Below are positions 4,184-5,882 of a stretch of DNA of 5,882 nt, piece by piece; the stretch's first letter is position 1; each line of letters begins with the position of its first letter. The notes below the pieces were generated by a model that was not told the DNA's origin, did not search any database, and was given only the letters and a program-made list of their open reading frames with translations. A program made the translations under genes and the position numbers. Origin of the DNA: JALUUH01 sp964636675 (lineage in GTDB: Bacteria; Pseudomonadota; Gammaproteobacteria; S012-40); the NCBI GenBank assembly GCA_964636675.1, contig CAZWUO010000210.1:1-5882 (forward strand), written 5' to 3'.

Positions 4184-5398
4184 TTAAAAAACAGTTTTAT
4201 TGCATGAAATTGAGGTCTTTACCCAGATGCTTGGGTTTGTAAGAAGATCAGAGTCATTATATGTAATAGCCGCTACGAGCGTTTCTCGATTCAATTCAAT
4301 TACCCACCAACCACGTCCAGAGGGGCCTAGTAAATCAAAAGCTATGACAGCTGGTGCTCTATCGTATGCACCTTCTAATGGTGAATAAACATCGGTAGAG
4401 CTAACTTCGATATAATTTGACTCAATCTCACCAGTAGACAATACGTTTCCAGACTGAAATTTCTTAACTTCATATCGCCAATAAACATCAGGCATGCTTT
4501 CCAATGTACCATTACAATATATAGCCTCTGTGATTGGGTCACCAGCGACAGTGGTCACCGATGTTTCATCAGTACAAGAAATAGTTACAGTACCATCCCC
4601 GTTATCCGCAACCGAACAAGACGTACCATCTTCACCATCTGTTCCGGGGTCGCCTTTATCACCATCTTGACCATCTGCGATTGTGACTGAACTACCATCG
4701 GTACAGTTTATCGTTTTTGTACCATCCCCGTTATCAATTACAGAACAAGATATACCGTCTTCGCCATTCGTTCCAGGGTCACCTTTATCACCATCTTGAC
4801 CATCTTGACCATCTTGACCATCTTGACCATCTTGACCATCTGAAATGGTAAAACTCGACCCATCATTACAACTTAGTGTTTTAGTTCCATCTTCGTTATC
4901 AGTAGCGGTACACACAGTTGCACCATCTTCGCCGTTCGTTCCAGGGTCGCCTTTATCGCCGTCTTTTCCTTCCGCACCATCAACACCGTTGCATATATAT
5001 TGAGTATCTAGTATTTCAGATTCATCAAGAAACTTATTTTCATTTTCATCAATGCCTGAAGTTATTCGTTTTCCGCCACCAGCACAATTATTGCCTTTGG
5101 GTTCATCGCTAATATTTAACAAGCTATTAAAACCCGTATCTCCATTACACAGAATTTTTACTTGCTCAATTTCATCAGAATCTAATACACCATTTCCATT
5201 TACATCAATACCGGTATCAATTTGAACTCCACCCGCTTCACATTCTGTATCACCGACTTTTAAAAGAACGGTTGCCACTAATGTGGAGGAATTTCCACTA
5301 GAATCGTCTTGTATTACTATTTCAGAACCTTTTCCACAACCCAAAAAGAAAAGTATTGGAAGCACTAATAATGAAAAAAGAAATGTTTTATTGGTCAT
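4184..5398 (-). CDS. Modular surface lipoprotein with EF-hand-like repeats and collagen-like stalk
   Basis: This 404-aa exported lipoprotein has Lys at residue 4, a hydrophobic stretch at 6-19 and Cys21 after FFLG, an acceptable lipobox. Gly follows the Cys, so no Asp retention signal is present and the outer membrane is likely. Residues 45-88 and about 97-138 are duplicated modules, DUF7151-like as far as I can recall. Each has a Cys pair 31 residues apart (53/84, 105/136) and an EF-hand-like loop (DVNGNGVLDSDE at 65-76; weaker DENENKFLDESE at 117-128). Residues 148-286 hold three copies of a Gly-X-Y stretch (DKGDPGTNGEDG) plus a Cys pair 14 residues apart (163/177, 218/232, 261/275). Residues 290-404 form an unrecognised C-terminal domain with Cys295 and Cys399. 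The start has GAGGG at 5411-5407, spacer 8 nt. Function is unknown; a calcium-stabilised adhesin or binding head on a stalk is inferred. It may be chromosomal rather than element cargo. Confidence 0.9.
   Translation of the reverse strand: MTNKTFLFSLLVLPILFFLGCGKGSEIVIQDDSSGNSSTLVATVLLKVGDTECEAGGVQIDTGIDVNGNGVLDSDEIEQVKILCNGDTGFNSLLNISDEPKGNNCAGGGKRITSGIDENENKFLDESEILDTQYICNGVDGAEGKDGDKGDPGTNGEDGATVCTATDNEDGTKTLSCNDGSSFTISDGQDGQDGQDGQDGQDGDKGDPGTNGEDGISCSVIDNGDGTKTINCTDGSSVTIADGQDGDKGDPGTDGEDGTSCSVADNGDGTVTISCTDETSVTTVAGDPITEAIYCNGTLESMPDVYWRYEVKKFQSGNVLSTGEIESNYIEVSSTDVYSPLEGAYDRAPAVIAFDLLGPSGRGWWVIELNRETLVAAITYNDSDLLTNPSIWVKTSISCNKTVF
4541..4957 (-). repeat. Three tandem collagen-like plus Cys-pair modules within the lipoprotein
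   Basis: The DNA encodes three successive modules of about 40-56 residues, at 4957-4790, 4789-4661 and 4660-4541. Each starts with DKGDPGT(N/D)GEDG, continues into a C-x13-C segment of the form 'C--(I/A/T)DN-DGT-T--C', and ends with a short Ser/Thr strand. Modules 2 and 3 are the closest to each other. Module 1 is longer because it includes the QDG expansion. The high identity of the Gly-X-Y parts points to internal duplication and gives scope for recombination. Confidence 0.85.
4791..4841 (-). repeat. 9-bp tandem repeat encoding QDG triplets
   Basis: The unit CCATCTTGA (+ strand) occurs five times perfectly at 4791-4835, then a partial sixth CCATCT at 4836-4841. On the coding strand it gives repeated Gln-Asp-Gly in the stalk (residues about 187-203). 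Because the unit is 9 bp, gain or loss of copies changes stalk length by three residues and keeps the frame. Confidence 0.93.
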
Positions 5399-5435
5399 GG
5401 TGAAAGCCCTCTTATTCAGGTTTATTATTATGATT

Positions 5436-5455
5436 TCTTAATTATGAAATTAAGA
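5436..5455. promoter_or_regulatory. 8-bp inverted repeat upstream of the lipoprotein gene, candidate operator
   Basis: TCTTAATT at 5436-5443 and AATTAAGA at 5448-5455 are perfect inverted copies around ATGA. The dyad is 38 nt upstream of the lipoprotein start on its coding side, within the AT-rich stretch where a promoter would lie. No clear -35/-10 pair could be fixed. The symmetry and position suggest a binding site for a dimeric regulator, but an AT-rich palindrome can arise by chance. Confidence 0.4.
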
Positions 5456-5675
5456 CACGGCTAGTATGCGCAGCAAAGAATGCCATAGCCCATAGATAAC
5501 TACTAGAGTCATTAGAAAGAAAAGATAAGCGAAAGCACCAAGAACAGAACCACTTTCACAAAAGTTCGATCACTATATGTTATGAAGACTGCGAAGATAT
5601 TGATTAAACCATGAAAAATGATTTTTAAACGTGATTTCCTGGAGGGAGAATTACCTAAATATTACCTAAGGACAT
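5456..5675. other. Gene-free stretch between lipoprotein gene and tRNA operon
   Basis: No open frame of useful length is present on either strand, only initiators followed by stops within about ten codons. The start of this stretch should hold the lipoprotein promoter on the - strand. A weak candidate has TTGCTG, a 17-bp spacer and TTAATT on the - strand, ending inside the inverted repeat. Near the tRNA side there is a 9-bp direct repeat. No RNA gene was recognised. Confidence 0.5.
5650..5669. repeat. Direct repeat ATTACCTAA, 11-bp period
   Basis: ATTACCTAA occurs at 5650-5658 and again at 5661-5669, one helical turn apart and just outside the tRNA terminator. Short phased direct repeats close to a tRNA 3' end can be arm-type recombinase or excisionase sites, but two copies alone are weak evidence. 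Confidence 0.3.
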
Positions 5676-5705
5676 AAAAAAAGGCCTAGCATCTCTGCTA
5701 AGCCT
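5676..5705 (-). terminator. Intrinsic terminator of the tRNA operon
   Basis: Read on the - strand, AGGCTTAGCA (5705-5696) pairs over ten positions, with one G-U pair, with TGCTAGGCCT (5691-5682) around a GAGA tetraloop. A run of seven T that overlaps the stem end follows (5682-5676). It starts 10 nt after the CCA end of tRNA-Glu, as expected for the end of a tRNA transcript. On the + strand it lacks as good a T-run. Confidence 0.9.
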
Positions 5706-5715
5706 TTGTTTGTAT

Positions 5716-5791
5716 TGGCGTCCCCAGGGGGGTTCGAACCCCCGTTACCGCCGTGAAAGGGCGGTGTCCTAGGCCTCTAGACGATGGGGAC
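5716..5791 (-). tRNA. tRNA-Glu(UUC)
   Basis: Complete 76-nt gene with the CCA end encoded (TGG at 5716-5718 on the + strand). The acceptor stem GTCCCCA pairs with TGGGGAC. The anticodon arm is CCGCC-CTTTCAC-GGCGG with anticodon TTC at 5757-5755. The T-loop has GGTTCGAACC. The sequence is very close to E. coli tRNA-Glu. It is the last gene of a tRNA operon, 36 nt after tRNA-Ala. Its 3' end points toward the mobile-type genes. Confidence 0.97.
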
Positions 5792-5827
5792 GCAGAAAAC
5801 GTAAAACTCTTGCATTTTTCTGAATCC

Positions 5828-5882
5828 TGGTGGAGCTAAGCGGGATCGAACCGCTGACCTCTACACTGCCAGTGTAGCGCTC
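5828..5882 (-). tRNA. tRNA-Ala(GGC), partial at window edge
   Basis: The 3' 55 nt are present, and about 21 nt of the 5' end lie beyond the window. The CCA end is encoded (TGG at 5828-5830 on the + strand). The anticodon arm is CTACA-CTGGCAG-TGTAG with anticodon GGC at 5870-5868. The T-arm contains GCGGTTCGATCCCGC, as in E. coli tRNA-Ala. It precedes tRNA-Glu in the same transcript, an order I associate with gammaproteobacteria. Confidence 0.95.

Noticed and set aside
4791..4841. Tandem repeat considered as a CRISPR array or protein-binding iterons
   Set aside because: Units are 9 bp with no spacers, lie in frame within a collagen-like stalk and encode QDG, so a coding microsatellite explains them.
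4918..5112. + strand frames inside the lipoprotein gene, here and at 4200-4388
   Set aside because: Their His/Arg-rich translation is the antisense of Asp/Gly-rich repeats; no domain and no plausible start signal.

Overview
This AT-rich window has two parts. Positions 1 to about 4157 look like part of a compact integrative element or phage satellite, with every gene on the + strand. Positions 4158 to 5882 hold a modular surface lipoprotein gene and two tRNA genes on the - strand. The host is probably a gammaproteobacterium, likely marine. The tRNA-Ala(GGC)/tRNA-Glu(UUC) pair has CCA ends encoded in the DNA and near-E. coli sequences. The lipoprotein combines a collagen-like stalk with Asp/Asn-rich EF-hand-like repeats, a style I associate with marine gammaproteobacteria. 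This placement comes from sequence recognition, not a database search.

Left part. An unrecognised protein of about 377 aa (27-1160) is followed by a 258-bp AT-rich regulatory gap. A tight block of mobile-element genes comes next: an AlpA/excisionase-type HTH protein (1419-1634), a small HTH_39-type protein (1646-1879), a Rha-family phage regulator (1905-2624) and a winged-helix, replication-initiator-like protein (2624-3226). After a 96-bp gap with a weak terminator-like hairpin come two conserved proteins of unknown function (3323-3877 and 3909-4157). I know both as a recurring pair in proteobacterial islands. No integrase, capsid, terminase or lysis gene is visible, so any integrase would lie outside the window.

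Right part. A 404-aa outer-surface lipoprotein gene (5398 down to 4184) runs convergent to the element genes. It has a lipobox-type signal, two duplicated EF-hand-like modules, three Gly-X-Y/Cys-pair modules and a C-terminal domain. Its upstream region carries a clean inverted repeat. About 220 bp without a gene follow, then the tRNA operon terminator, a complete tRNA-Glu and a partial tRNA-Ala. The tRNA-Glu 3' end faces the element, the usual geometry for tRNA-targeted integration, but I found no second copy of that end in the window.

Likely logic (inference): AlpA and the small HTH protein control excision and early expression. Rha responds to or interferes with phage regulation. The winged-helix protein starts replication, possibly at repeats inside its own gene. 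The unknown pair and the 377-aa protein are the main candidates for new biology.
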